A DNA stretch of 30,180 bases from a virus. The stretch covers positions 1-30,180 of IMG/VR virus record IMGVR_UViG_3300042507_005051. The stretch is one strand, 5' to 3'. Below, one piece after another: positions 12,703-19,376 of this stretch. The notes beneath the pieces are model-generated. The model was not told where the DNA came from. It ran no database searches and worked only from the letters and a program-made list of their open reading frames with translations. Each line of letters begins with the position of its first letter. Position 1 is the stretch's first letter. Made by a program: the position numbers and the translations under genes.

Positions 12703-14100
12703 TCATACACCTGCCTTTGATTTTAAGAAACTAGGAATCGTCGGAACCGCCGACGCCGATAAACCGACCCGCATCAACTCGGCTTGATTTCCCAAGCCAA
12801 ACTGCCTCACAACTTCCGCCATCGAGGCTTGCATCAAACCGTGATCGGCACCCTTTCGAGCGATGCTCTTTTCGATGTTCGCGTCTGCATCGCTGCCGAT
12901 GATGTGAACCTTCACGGGCCGCGTTTGACCAAATCTCCAAGACCTTCGAACGGCCTGATAATACTCTTCAAACGAAAACGAAAGCGACGCGAATACTTGC
13001 GTATTGCAAACCTGAAAGTTTAGCCCGACGCCAGCAATCGACGGCTTAGTCACAAGCACCGGAAACTGCCCTTCAGCAAAGCCCAAAAGTAGATCCTGCT
13101 TTTTCTTCTCCGGCATCGATCCGCGAACCTCAACAGCCCCGTCGACATGCTTCATCAACTCCGAAGATTCGTAATCGGTGTAGCACCAAACAATCGCCGG
13201 CCTCTCTGACTCACGGACAATCTCCGCAACTCGCTTAGCTCGTTCGGTGTTTGTCCGCCGCTTTTCTTCGTGGATGTTTGTCGCCGAAATCCCTTCGACG
13301 TCAAATAGAAAGCCATCGGCAACGCCATCATAGGCAACGCTCACAATGTGCCGCTCAACGGTCAGCGGTGGCAATATATAGCCGTCGTCACTTCCGCCAA
13401 GATCAGACGGACGCGACAAACAAACGGCCCACGAGGTTACCCATCGCCAAAAGTCCTTTTGAGCGTGCTTCTTTAGCCGGTAGCCACCTGCCTTCATGGT
13501 GTCGTTGATAAACCAACGCGACAGCATTTCGTTTGATGGCATGACTCCCAAGAAATCGGCGTGGTTACCCAGTTCTTTGTGGTCGTTGGGTGCCGGTGTT
13601 GCGGTACATGCCAATCGGTAGGGCGTTTCGCGATATGAGTCGATCAACTCTTGCTTGATCTTCCCGGTGAAATTTTTAAGTATCTGCGATTCGTCAAGCA
13701 CTACACCTGACCAAATCGAAGCGTCAAACTTGTGAAGCTTTTCGTAATTGACCAGGTTAATCCCGTCGACAATTTCGGCCCGCTCATCGACCACAGCAAT
13801 TGGCGTCTCGATGCCAAATTTTTCGGCCTCTCGTTTTGTTTGGGCCCGAATGCCAACTGGCGTATGAATGACAACCGGCCGCCGCGATCGTTTGCAAACC
13901 GCGTCCGCCCAGGCTAGTTGCTGTATCGTCTTACCTAGGCCGGTATCCTCAAACAAAGCCGCTCGGCCACGCTGTAGCGACCACTGTACGCATTTGGCTT
14001 GCCAGCCCTTGAGAGCTTTCGGAAGCTCGCTAACCGCAACCTCAAAGCCTAACGGCCTTGCCGATCGCACCTTCGATCGGATGAACTGTTCGTAATCCAT
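12703..14100 (-). CDS. SNF2-type DEAD/DEAH-box helicase (465 aa)
   Basis: Superfamily 2 motifs are in order. Motif I is DTGLGKT (residues 52-58), motif II DES at 136-138 (an SNF2-like DExx variant), motif III TATPAPND at 166-173. Motif V lies in TKPSIAGVGLNFQ (351-363) and motif VI is QAVRRSWRFGQ at 382-392. An N-terminal Q-like region (LKGWQAKCVQWSLQRGRAAL) precedes motif I. The enzyme translocates on dsDNA and is common in phages beside a methyltransferase, as here. ATG 14100 follows a pseudoknotted leader with only a weak GGTG as SD, so translation may depend on leader structure. Confidence 0.9.
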   Translation of the reverse strand: MDYEQFIRSKVRSARPLGFEVAVSELPKALKGWQAKCVQWSLQRGRAALFEDTGLGKTIQQLAWADAVCKRSRRPVVIHTPVGIRAQTKREAEKFGIETPIAVVDERAEIVDGINLVNYEKLHKFDASIWSGVVLDESQILKNFTGKIKQELIDSYRETPYRLACTATPAPNDHKELGNHADFLGVMPSNEMLSRWFINDTMKAGGYRLKKHAQKDFWRWVTSWAVCLSRPSDLGGSDDGYILPPLTVERHIVSVAYDGVADGFLFDVEGISATNIHEEKRRTNTERAKRVAEIVRESERPAIVWCYTDYESSELMKHVDGAVEVRGSMPEKKKQDLLLGFAEGQFPVLVTKPSIAGVGLNFQVCNTQVFASLSFSFEEYYQAVRRSWRFGQTRPVKVHIIGSDADANIEKSIARKGADHGLMQASMAEVVRQFGLGNQAELMRVGLSASAVPTIPSFLKSKAGV

Positions 14101-14115
14101 GAAAACACCAAAAAG

Positions 14116-14197
14116 CCACCGGCGGCGCGGCGTAGCGGGCCAGCCTAGATAGGCACGAAGGCACCGCCGGTGGTTGTGTTGTTGGTAGCCCGCTACG
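14116..14197 (-). ncRNA. Pseudoknotted 5' leader of the helicase-methyltransferase operon (class I)
   Basis: CCACCGGCGG (14116-14125) pairs with CCGCCGGTGG (14164-14173), and CGTAGCGGGC (14131-14140) with GCCCGCTACG (14188-14197). Both are perfect 10-bp stems, interleaved A-B-A'-B'. A hairpin GCCT-agat-AGGC (about 14143-14154) lies between B and A'. In RNA order: S1, 14 nt (ACCAACAACACAA-like), S2, 23 nt with hairpin, S1', 5 nt, S2', then CUUUUUGGUGUUUUC and the ATG at 14100. The proposed promoter places the RNA start within a few bases of S1. Confidence 0.72.
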
Positions 14198-14206
14198 GCT
14201 TCTAAA

Positions 14207-14234
14207 ATGTTACCGCACTGTCAACCGTTGACAA
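14207..14234 (-). promoter_or_regulatory. Promoter of the helicase operon with a perfect palindromic operator
   Basis: On the minus strand -35 TTGTCA (14229-14234), 16-base spacer, -10 TAACAT (14207-14212). The plus-strand palindrome TGTCAAC-C-GTTGACA (14219-14233) covers the -35 and spacer with perfect 7-base half-sites. The stop codon of the 60-aa gene (14221) lies inside it. A related palindrome is placed similarly at 11680-11695. Confidence 0.55.
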
Positions 14235-14403
14235 TGCCTCTCGTCTCCCTCATCTGCCTGTCGATCTCGTCCGTCAAGCGGCCGAACTCTTCCCGCGTCG
14301 CCCGTGCCGCTTGATACTCCGCGACCCGCCGCGACAAGCCGCCGTCGTGCTCGGCAATGGCCGCACGCTCGGCGAAGTGCTCGGTGATGTCGTCATCGGA
14401 CAT
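14221..14403 (-). CDS. Small helical protein (60 aa)
   Basis: ATG 14403 is chosen over the upstream TTG/GTG because GAGG lies six bases before it. The protein is acidic at the start (MSDDDITEHFAERAAIAEHD) and then basic and helical (RRVAEYQAARATREEFGRL). It may form a coiled coil. No family is recognised. Confidence 0.5.
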   Translation of the reverse strand: MSDDDITEHFAERAAIAEHDGGLSRRVAEYQAARATREEFGRLTDEIDRQMRETRGIVNG

Positions 14404-14794
14404 TGGCGGCCTCGATCTCTTCTGGGGTGGCAAGGCGGCAGAAGTTCCATTTCCGCACTTCGTGATCGTCGTTTGGATCTTCAGCCGAAAACCTATACTT
14501 GCTCCCTGCTGGCTTCACGTAAACAAGCCTTACAACAAAAGAGGACCAACTTGTTTCTTCGTAGTCTTTAACCTTGACCCACGGCCGCCGCAGCGCGTCT
14601 TCGTCGGTTAGTTCCGGCTCGACCCACGGCTTCCCGTCGGTTGTGCCGTGGTTGGCTTTGTTTTGAATGCGATTATATATATCTTCCCAAAAATCATGCC
14701 CCTCTGAGGTCAGCTTCCAATTAACATTTATCAAAGCGTCTTTCGCTGCTCGCAATCTCCGGATTAGACCATCGTCCAATTTTCGCTGTGTCAT
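14393..14794 (-). CDS. Hypothetical protein, paralogue of the 129-aa gene at 23539 (133 aa)
   Basis: ATG 14794 overlaps the previous TGA as ATGA with GAGGG seven bases upstream. The core DGKPWVEPELTDEDALRRPW then VKVKDYEE and the end WNFCRLATPEEIEAANV closely match DGLPYVEPPLTDEDARQRPW, VMVRDCED and WTQCRRATPAEIAAAGL in the protein at 23539-23928. The C-terminal part is likely a small beta-barrel-like domain. I recall similar proteins in planctomycete-type genomes but no function. A C-terminal Cys-Arg pair is conserved in both copies. Confidence 0.62.
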   Translation of the reverse strand: MTQRKLDDGLIRRLRAAKDALINVNWKLTSEGHDFWEDIYNRIQNKANHGTTDGKPWVEPELTDEDALRRPWVKVKDYEETSWSSFVVRLVYVKPAGSKYRFSAEDPNDDHEVRKWNFCRLATPEEIEAANVR

Positions 14795-15075
14795 TTGATT
14801 TCCCTCTTTGTTGGTCCGTTGTTTTGTAAAATCTTCGCCCGTGCTTTTAGTAGCCCGATCGTTCGTTCGCCGCGTTCTCTCGCTCGCTCTGGTTCGCACC
14901 AGCGGCAGAGCCATTCACCGGTTAGCGTCTCGGTGGTCTTGTACGATCCGCAATTGCAAAGCGGTATCGCGTCCATCTGTTCCGGCCCTATGGTGAAGAA
15001 CCGGAAGCCCGGCGGCGGCGTCATCGGCTTGATGATCACCGCCGCTGGCTTGTCGGCTGGTTGCTTAGGTCGCAT
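14791..15075 (-). CDS. Small zinc-ribbon-like protein (94 aa)
   Basis: Starts at ATG 15075, sharing one base with the previous stop (TGATG). A Pro/Lys-rich start precedes FRFFTIGPEQMDAIPLCNCG. CNCG at residues 40-43 and CRWC at 57-60 could bind one zinc. The C-terminus is basic (RARERGERTIGLLKARAK). It follows the ssDNA-binding-type protein and may bind nucleic acid. Confidence 0.55.
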   Translation of the reverse strand: MRPKQPADKPAAVIIKPMTPPPGFRFFTIGPEQMDAIPLCNCGSYKTTETLTGEWLCRWCEPERARERGERTIGLLKARAKILQNNGPTKREIK

Positions 15076-15686
15076 CAGAATGGCGTGTCCGCAATCATGT
15101 TGACCGGCTTACCGTCAGCATCGACGGCCGATGCTAGTTCGCGAAACTCTGGCGACTGCCGGATCTCTTCCTTCATCCTGTCCGGAAGCGACTCAAAAAC
15201 CAGCGGATCAAACTCATCTGGCGATAAGCTAAAAAACAAGTGCGGCTCGCTTGTCGCTGGTGCTTTCATGCCCTTCGGAAGCCTCGCGATGTTCTGCACG
15301 TTGGCATAAGTTTTTCCGTTTGGCGATTCCGCATGTATCACATTCAGCATACAGCCTACCGAAAGGATCCTTCGCACTTCCCAGGTGCCAAGCTCTTCAT
15401 CGGTAAACTTCTGGCCTCGCCAGCTTTCGAGGTCGCGGCGGAAAGTCGCCTTTTCGTTCGTCGAAAGATTGTAGGTCTTTCCCATCTTGAACGGCTTTCC
15501 GTCGCTTTGCTTTTCTTCTGCAATCTCCCAAACAATGCGAATCTTGCGGCGAAAAACCTCCGGCTTTCCTTCGTAGCTCTCAGCCTGCGTTCCGAGGTCG
15601 ATCACGGCACAACATACCGCGACGTGATTGCCTTCCGGGCATCGTTCGTAATTCGACGATTCGTTTTTCGGTACAACTAGGGGCAT
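15075..15686 (-). CDS. NGO0469-family phage ssDNA-binding-type protein (203 aa)
   Basis: The order GNHVAVCCAVIDLGTQ, FRRKIRIVWEIAEEKQSDG, NEKATFRRDLESWRGQKFT and GCMLNVIHAESPNGKTYANV is that of the phage NGO0469 (DUF669-related) family, thought to act as OB-fold ssDNA-binding replication proteins. The C-terminus is acidic and ends VNMIADTPF, reminiscent of the acidic tip ending in Phe in single-stranded DNA-binding proteins. It is preceded by its own pseudoknotted leader (15712-15775) with AGAAGG before the ATG. A self-regulating RNA-binding role is possible, as for T4 gp32, but is inference. Confidence 0.75.
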   Translation of the reverse strand: MPLVVPKNESSNYERCPEGNHVAVCCAVIDLGTQAESYEGKPEVFRRKIRIVWEIAEEKQSDGKPFKMGKTYNLSTNEKATFRRDLESWRGQKFTDEELGTWEVRRILSVGCMLNVIHAESPNGKTYANVQNIARLPKGMKAPATSEPHLFFSLSPDEFDPLVFESLPDRMKEEIRQSPEFRELASAVDADGKPVNMIADTPF

Positions 15687-15711
15687 CTGTAAACCTTCTG
15701 TAAAGTGTTGA

Positions 15712-15775
15712 AATAACGCCGCTGCATTGGCGGCAAAGGCCGTGCGGGACTCGCACCCGCGACGCTATTCGGCCT
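15712..15775 (-). ncRNA. Pseudoknotted leader of the ssDNA-binding-type gene (class II)
   Basis: In transcript order AGGCCG (15770-15775) pairs with CGGCCT (15737-15742). Directly after the first strand, AATAGCGTCGC (15759-15769) pairs with GCGGCGTTATT (15712-15722), 11 bp with two G-U pairs. The strands are interleaved. A GGG/CCC hairpin with a 7-base loop fits between. UCAACAC follows the last stem, then AGAAGG and the ATG at 15686. The first stem overlaps the TAG stop of the upstream gene. The 15744-15760 part looks like a tRNA T-arm, but no tRNA can be built. Confidence 0.6.
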
Positions 15776-16082
15776 ATCGGTTTTCCTGGTAGTGCTTTGC
15801 CATGTTTCTCGCGTCGTGCTGGTTGCTGCAACTGCTGAACAACTCCCAGCGGCCCGTTCCGTCGATGTCGATTAGCACGTCTCGGCCGCTGTCTTGAAAT
15901 TGTGCCAACTGGTAACTAAGAACAATCCAGCCTTTGTGCACTTCGTCAAAAACCTCTGTCCACGTTAGTCCCGCGATGTAATCGGCTTCGCGGTCCGCTT
16001 GTGCAGCGGTCGTGTATTCGTCGGAATAAATTACGCTGTTGCTGTCTAGTCGGCTTGCAACTCGATAACGTCGCGGCTTCAT
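15774..16082 (-). CDS. Hypothetical protein (102 aa)
   Basis: ATG 16082 overlaps the previous TGA. The sequence YRVASRLDSNSVIYSDEYTT then ADREADYIAG and GWIVLSYQLAQFQDSGRDVL suggests a small alpha-beta protein. There is no membrane segment, and two cysteines only (Cys84 region). No family is recognised. Confidence 0.5.
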   Translation of the reverse strand: MKPRRYRVASRLDSNSVIYSDEYTTAAQADREADYIAGLTWTEVFDEVHKGWIVLSYQLAQFQDSGRDVLIDIDGTGRWELFSSCSNQHDARNMAKHYQENR

Positions 16083-16312
16083 TTTTTCACCCTCCTCGGG
16101 TCTGTCGGCAACTTCCGCCGCGGCTCTGTTGTTTTTTCAAGTTCGTCTATCGCGCCTAAAACGCAACCGTAGGCAATTTTTCCGTTGGGATTGTCTGCCT
16201 GCGACTTCCAGTCCGCAACAATCTTCCGAAGCGTCTCCCACCGCCGCTCAAGCGGTGCCGTCGCTTCCGCTACTTTGTGGTCGATCAGCTTTTGTAATTG
16301 TTCGTCAGTCAT
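16079..16312 (-). CDS. Hypothetical helical protein (77 aa)
   Basis: ATG 16312 has GAGGTGAAAA immediately upstream, a form of the recurring start cassette. The sequence is helical and charged (MTDEQLQKLIDHKVAEATAP) with a basic end (RRKLPTDPRRVKK). No motif is recognised. Confidence 0.5.
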   Translation of the reverse strand: MTDEQLQKLIDHKVAEATAPLERRWETLRKIVADWKSQADNPNGKIAYGCVLGAIDELEKTTEPRRKLPTDPRRVKK

Positions 16313-16571
16313 TTTTCACCTCGATCTTTTCGGCCTGCCGTTCGGCTTGCTCTGCGTACTCTACCAGAGACGCCGCAAGTGCCGTTGCCTCTAGCGGGGT
16401 CATGCAAACGCGAAAATCTGATACCGCGTCGACTCTGACAATCTTGTTCGAAAGCATTCTTGACTTTGTTTCTGAAAAAACGACGACAAGCTCGATCACG
16501 GTTTTGATGTCCTTTTCGTCTTCGGTAAATCCGTGTCGAATGTTGTGCGATGTGCCTTGTAGCCATTTCAT
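16305..16571 (-). CDS. Hypothetical protein (88 aa)
   Basis: ATG 16571 overlaps the previous stop (ATGA) with GAGGTG nine bases upstream. The sequence looks alpha-beta, with beta strands (TVIELVVVFSETKS) and a C-terminal helix (EATALAASLVEYAEQAERQ). Its end (IEVKND) contains the SD of the next gene in another frame. No family is recognised. Confidence 0.5.
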   Translation of the reverse strand: MKWLQGTSHNIRHGFTEDEKDIKTVIELVVVFSETKSRMLSNKIVRVDAVSDFRVCMTPLEATALAASLVEYAEQAERQAEKIEVKND

Positions 16572-16888
16572 TCTGCCACCTCTTTGACAAACTGCCCATC
16601 GATCATTCGGCCCTTGCGGTCTTTGATTTCGTCAAATGCCGTTGACATGCAATGCCGCAAAGACAAATCAAGCTTTTCGCAAATGACCGTCAGCACGACG
16701 ACCATATCGCCGATCGCGTCTTGAGTTTCCTTGCTGTCGTGCTTTGCGATCGCGTCGCGCAGCTCTTGCATCTCTTCGGCAAGCTTGCCTAGTTGCCCAT
16801 CGATTGTAGATCCGTCGATTAGGTTGCGTTCCGTCGCCCAACCCCATATGGCGTCTTGCCATAGCTCGATTGAATCAAATTGCCTCAT
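16568..16888 (-). CDS. MazG-like nucleotide pyrophosphohydrolase (106 aa)
   Basis: The metal-binding pattern EE-x2-E (KLAEEMQELRDAI) and later ETQDAIGDMVVVLTVI match the MazG / all-alpha NTP pyrophosphohydrolase family (EExxE and ExxD). These enzymes hydrolyse NTPs or dNTPs to the monophosphate; phage versions are thought to adjust nucleotide pools or ppGpp. It is a single-domain form of about 106 aa. ATG 16888 is preferred over ATG 16891 because GAGG is then six bases away. Its end (KEVAE) carries the SD for the next gene. Confidence 0.72.
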   Translation of the reverse strand: MRQFDSIELWQDAIWGWATERNLIDGSTIDGQLGKLAEEMQELRDAIAKHDSKETQDAIGDMVVVLTVICEKLDLSLRHCMSTAFDEIKDRKGRMIDGQFVKEVAE

Positions 16889-17510
16889 CATTTACCTCAA
16901 TTGTTCTTGGTCGTTTTTGGTACGTAGAAACATCCTGTCCATCCGCAAAGTAGATTCCGTTCTGTCGCTTAATATCTCCTTGCTTAACGAGGTGACAAAG
17001 TCTGGCGGAAACGAAAGTTGCGTTTACAAAATCCGCTGGCTTGGCTGGCCCATTGTTTAGTATCTCGTTAAGCATCATCCGAATTACGGATTTTCCTCGC
17101 CTTCCTGAAGGCAAGAGTTTGGGTAGTTGTTTATCTAAGTCGCTCGTACCGTAGGCCCGATAAATCGCATCGCGTGCGATGTACATTCTGTCAATTGCCC
17201 TGCGGCCGTGGCGTGTTGTGTACGGAAGAAACTTTGCAATTTGCTCGATCGCATATACCGTTTCGCATGGCGTATTGTCTTCAAGCCAAAGCCGCCCCGC
17301 TACAATCCATTTGCCAGCTAAAGCGAGCTCAGAATACTTGCAATCCTTTGTAGCCTTAATTTTAAATCGGCCAACTCTTCGCCCCTCACCCCTGTCTCTA
17401 ACAAGCTCTTGTTTAGATTCACCCAACTTTCCATCATCGATACAGCCCTCATCAGGCTTAGCTTTTCTTTGGTCTCGATTGAAAACTTCTTGCGTACTGG
17501 CGTCTCGCAT
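16875..17510 (-). CDS. Hypothetical DNA-associated protein after ParB (211 aa)
   Basis: From about residue 70 the protein reads RLWLEDNTPCETVYAIEQIA, then HGRRAIDRMYIARDAIYRAY and RGKSVIRMMLNEILNNGPAK. Its C-terminal part (PADFVNATFVSARLCHLVKQ) looks like a winged-helix unit. Start ATG 17510 has AAGGA 9-10 bases upstream but forces a 193-base overlap with the ParB-like gene in another frame. The first 64 residues look atypical (RDQRKAKPDEGCIDDGK), so the true start may be later, at an unusual codon. Function unknown; position suggests partition or replication. Confidence 0.5.
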   Translation of the reverse strand: MRDASTQEVFNRDQRKAKPDEGCIDDGKLGESKQELVRDRGEGRRVGRFKIKATKDCKYSELALAGKWIVAGRLWLEDNTPCETVYAIEQIAKFLPYTTRHGRRAIDRMYIARDAIYRAYGTSDLDKQLPKLLPSGRRGKSVIRMMLNEILNNGPAKPADFVNATFVSARLCHLVKQGDIKRQNGIYFADGQDVSTYQKRPRTIEVNDEAI

Positions 17511-18238
17511 TTTTCTATTTCCTTTTCAATTGCCTGAACGATTGCATCTTCTGTTGGAGAATCTAACGCTTGTTTAATTGTCGATCGAAAATCCTTAGCA
17601 CTAATTTTCGTCGATAACTCAACCGCTTTTCCAAAAGCTTTGTCGGATTGAATTTCCGACAATGCAAAAAGAGTGTCTTCCGGAAGCTTTATTGCTTTTG
17701 CCAGCCCAACTCTAGCGGCAACCTTTTCGCGTGCGGCAATCATTCTTCGCACTCGATTAACTGTAGATTTCGGCACTGAAAACATTTCGGCGGCTTGCTT
17801 TTCCGTGACGCTTCCGCTGATTACGGCCTGTGCAGCTTGCTTTGCTCTTAGCTCGTGACTCGCACCCATGCCGACAGTCGTGTTGAGCATTTGGCAAAGC
17901 ACGATAAATTCCGCGTCGCTGCACTCGACAACGTAAACTGGTATCGCGTCGATGCCGTTGATTCGGCAAGCTTCCGCCCTATGATTTCCGCCGCAAATGA
18001 CATGCTTAGCACGTCCAGAAAATTCGCGAACAACGATCTTCGGTATCGACCTGCCAAGCCGCTGCGCCATGGCGATAGATTCGGCGTGATCTTTGTTTAG
18101 CCGTTCTTCCCTTGCGTTGTTCTTTTGGCTTTCCTTGAAATCGATATGATCAATCCTGATCACCGCTTTTTTGCATGCTATGCCAAGATCGTCCATGACG
18201 TCCAACGCTCCAAAATCTTCACACCAATTATCGTTCAT
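17318..18238 (-). CDS. ParB-like nuclease/DNA-binding protein (306 aa)
   Basis: The N-terminal ParB/Srx-type domain shows HVICGGNHRAEACRINGIDA (residues 79-98), then IPVYVVECSDAEFIVLCQML. An HTH follows at about 143-166 (SVTEKQAAEMFSVPKSTVNR). The C-terminal half is helical and may dimerise. Phage ParB-like proteins serve in partition, in regulation, or as DNA nicking/CTPase switches; none can be chosen here. ATG 18238 has GAGAGG five bases upstream. It is the first gene after a hairpin/terminator-like pseudoknot (18277-18309), so it likely opens the replication transcript. Confidence 0.75.
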   Translation of the reverse strand: MNDNWCEDFGALDVMDDLGIACKKAVIRIDHIDFKESQKNNAREERLNKDHAESIAMAQRLGRSIPKIVVREFSGRAKHVICGGNHRAEACRINGIDAIPVYVVECSDAEFIVLCQMLNTTVGMGASHELRAKQAAQAVISGSVTEKQAAEMFSVPKSTVNRVRRMIAAREKVAARVGLAKAIKLPEDTLFALSEIQSDKAFGKAVELSTKISAKDFRSTIKQALDSPTEDAIVQAIEKEIEKCETPVRKKFSIETKEKLSLMRAVSMMESWVNLNKSLLETGVRGEELADLKLRLQRIASILSSL

Positions 18239-18272
18239 ACTTGCCTCTCGATTAAAAAACTAACGTAAGTTG

Positions 18273-18309
18273 AAAACCCGGCGAGCGGATGGTCCCGCCG
18301 GGACGCCGC
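18273..18309 (-). ncRNA. Leader pseudoknot or terminator before the ParB-like gene (class II)
   Basis: CCCGGCG and CGCCGGG (18277-18283 with 18296-18302) form a 7-bp stem followed on the minus strand by TTTTCAAC. GCGG (18306-18309 on the minus strand) can pair with CCGC (18285-18288), interleaved with it and one base from the second strand. Read simply it is a weak terminator (stem plus TTTT). Read with its relatives it is a pseudoknot with the UUUUCAAC tail. An alternative hairpin GUCCC-ggc-GGGAC competes. The 35 bases from here to the ParB-like ATG show only an SD. Confidence 0.5.
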
Positions 18310-18334
18310 GACAACGAGCCGCGACGGTGGTTGA

Positions 18335-18565
18335 TCACTCGTTTAAAACGTAGCCAATTCCTTCTACGTACCGGTTAACGTAAACGCCGTCGCATTTTTC
18401 CCGCATACGAAACCAATCACAAAGCTCTCGTACCTCTCTGCGATTGTACGCAAATTGCTTTGACGTCCGTCCGCCAAACCATGTAGCGACAACCTCAAAC
18501 GGCGGATTGCATTCGCAGTTCCTTTGCGACCTTCGGCATATTTGACACTCTTGACCATCGCCCAT
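18335..18565 (-). CDS. Small zinc-ribbon-like protein (76 aa)
   Basis: ATG 18565 is preceded by GGGGG five bases upstream. CQIC (residues 7-10) and CEC (17-19) near the N-terminus suggest metal binding. The rest reads WFGGRTSKQFAYNRREVREL and YVEGIGYVLNE. No family is recognised. It lies last before the ParB leader. Confidence 0.5.
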   Translation of the reverse strand: MGDGQECQICRRSQRNCECNPPFEVVATWFGGRTSKQFAYNRREVRELCDWFRMREKCDGVYVNRYVEGIGYVLNE

Positions 18566-18577
18566 TTTTGCCCCCTT

Positions 18578-18676
18578 TCACTGCCCCAACGCCTGCGGAA
18601 CGTACCGCCAAAGCGTAAACACGAACACGGCCAGCCAAAAGCCGGCCACGATAATAAAGTCGGCTTGTTGTCTCAT
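18578..18676 (-). CDS. Tiny membrane protein (32 aa)
   Basis: ATG 18676 overlaps the stop of the 92-aa gene as ATGA. The frame encodes MRQQADFIIVAGFWLAVFVF followed by TLWRYVPQALGQ and a TGA at 18578-18580. Residues 8-24 form a single hydrophobic helix. The next gene's SD follows within a few bases. The exact fit between neighbours argues that it is a real gene despite its size. Function unknown. Confidence 0.55.
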   Translation of the reverse strand: MRQQADFIIVAGFWLAVFVFTLWRYVPQALGQ

Positions 18677-18951
18677 GATTGCCCCCAAAATGCGTCAGGC
18701 CCGAACACCAGCCACTTATTAAGCACTCCGTATAGCGAAAGCATGTCGCAATGCTTCCACTCGCTCCGACGGTCTCCGCAGTTTGGCAATCGTATAAAAA
18801 TCAGCGGCGGCCCGTTCGTTTTTATGCCTGTCGTTTGCATTGGATCGCTGTATCGCGTCTGCAAAATCTCACAATCGGCATCAGACCATAGACTAGGCAT
18901 GTCTGTTACGTCTCGGCACTCGCGATCGTAGCGTCGGATTGTGCGGCTCAT
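18673..18951 (-). CDS. Hypothetical protein (92 aa)
   Basis: ATG 18951 overlaps the previous TGA and has GGAGGTGGAAGC upstream. The sequence starts basic (MSRTIRRYDRECRDVTDMPS) and has four cysteines spread without a clear zinc motif. The middle part (PPLIFIRLPNCGDRRSEWKH) is beta-like. No family is recognised. Confidence 0.5.
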   Translation of the reverse strand: MSRTIRRYDRECRDVTDMPSLWSDADCEILQTRYSDPMQTTGIKTNGPPLIFIRLPNCGDRRSEWKHCDMLSLYGVLNKWLVFGPDAFWGQS

Positions 18952-19376
18952 GCTTCCACCTCCGTCGACTCAATTGCGTATGTAAACGTTTTATGCTTGC
19001 CGCCATAAGCCGCAACGCATCGAAAGCCAACGGCGTGAGCGAATTGCATTTGTTCCTGTGTCTGCCCTGGCAGGTGCATAAGCAGGAATTTCCGGTCTGC
19101 CCTCAACCTTTGCCGACACCACGCCACAGCCGCCCGGCCGATGCCCCGCCGACGAAACGCCGGATCGATCACCAGCCGGATGATTCTTGCGTCCTTGTTG
19201 CTCAGTTGCACGATTAGCAGCCCGACCGTGTGGCCGTCCAGGTCAATTGCTTTGCAGTGTCGACCCGAGACTGCGGTTAGCTTCTTAAGCCCCATCGGAG
19301 TAATCGGGTCAAACGATTCGTGGATCGCGCACAATCGTCGCAGGTCGTCGTTAGTTGCTGTTCGAATGTTGATCAC
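18948..19376 (-). CDS. GNAT-family N-acetyltransferase (142 aa)
   Basis: Start GTG 19376 lies in a GTGA overlap with GAGGTG nine bases before it; the longer frame inside the preceding gene is rejected. Motif A is clear, LVIDPAFRRRGIGRAAVAW (residues 69-87) with the R-x-x-G-x-G acetyl-CoA loop. The strand before it (GHTVGLLIVQLSNKDARII) and the end VGFRCVAAYGGKHKTFTYAI complete a short GNAT fold. It acetylates an unknown amine. In phages such genes can modify host proteins or DNA bases, which cannot be decided here. Confidence 0.75.
   Translation of the reverse strand: MINIRTATNDDLRRLCAIHESFDPITPMGLKKLTAVSGRHCKAIDLDGHTVGLLIVQLSNKDARIIRLVIDPAFRRRGIGRAAVAWCRQRLRADRKFLLMHLPGQTQEQMQFAHAVGFRCVAAYGGKHKTFTYAIESTEVEA

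Noticed and set aside
11578-14197. HDV-like self-cleaving ribozymes
   Set aside because: The nested pseudoknot layout is similar, but stems are longer than typical P1/P2 and I cannot identify the catalytic cytosine region. Kept only as an idea to test.
14219-14224. TTGACA here as the -35 of the helicase promoter
   Set aside because: No -10-like hexamer lies 16-18 bases downstream; TTGTCA at 14229-14234 with TAACAT fits better.
15737-15776. tRNA 3'-half or attachment site (T-arm-like GCGGG-7-CCCGC with acceptor-like AGGCCG/CGGCCT)
   Set aside because: No D arm, anticodon arm or CCA-compatible end can be built, and the upstream part is coding. The pairing is better explained by the interleaved stems of the leader. 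No integrase lies in the window.
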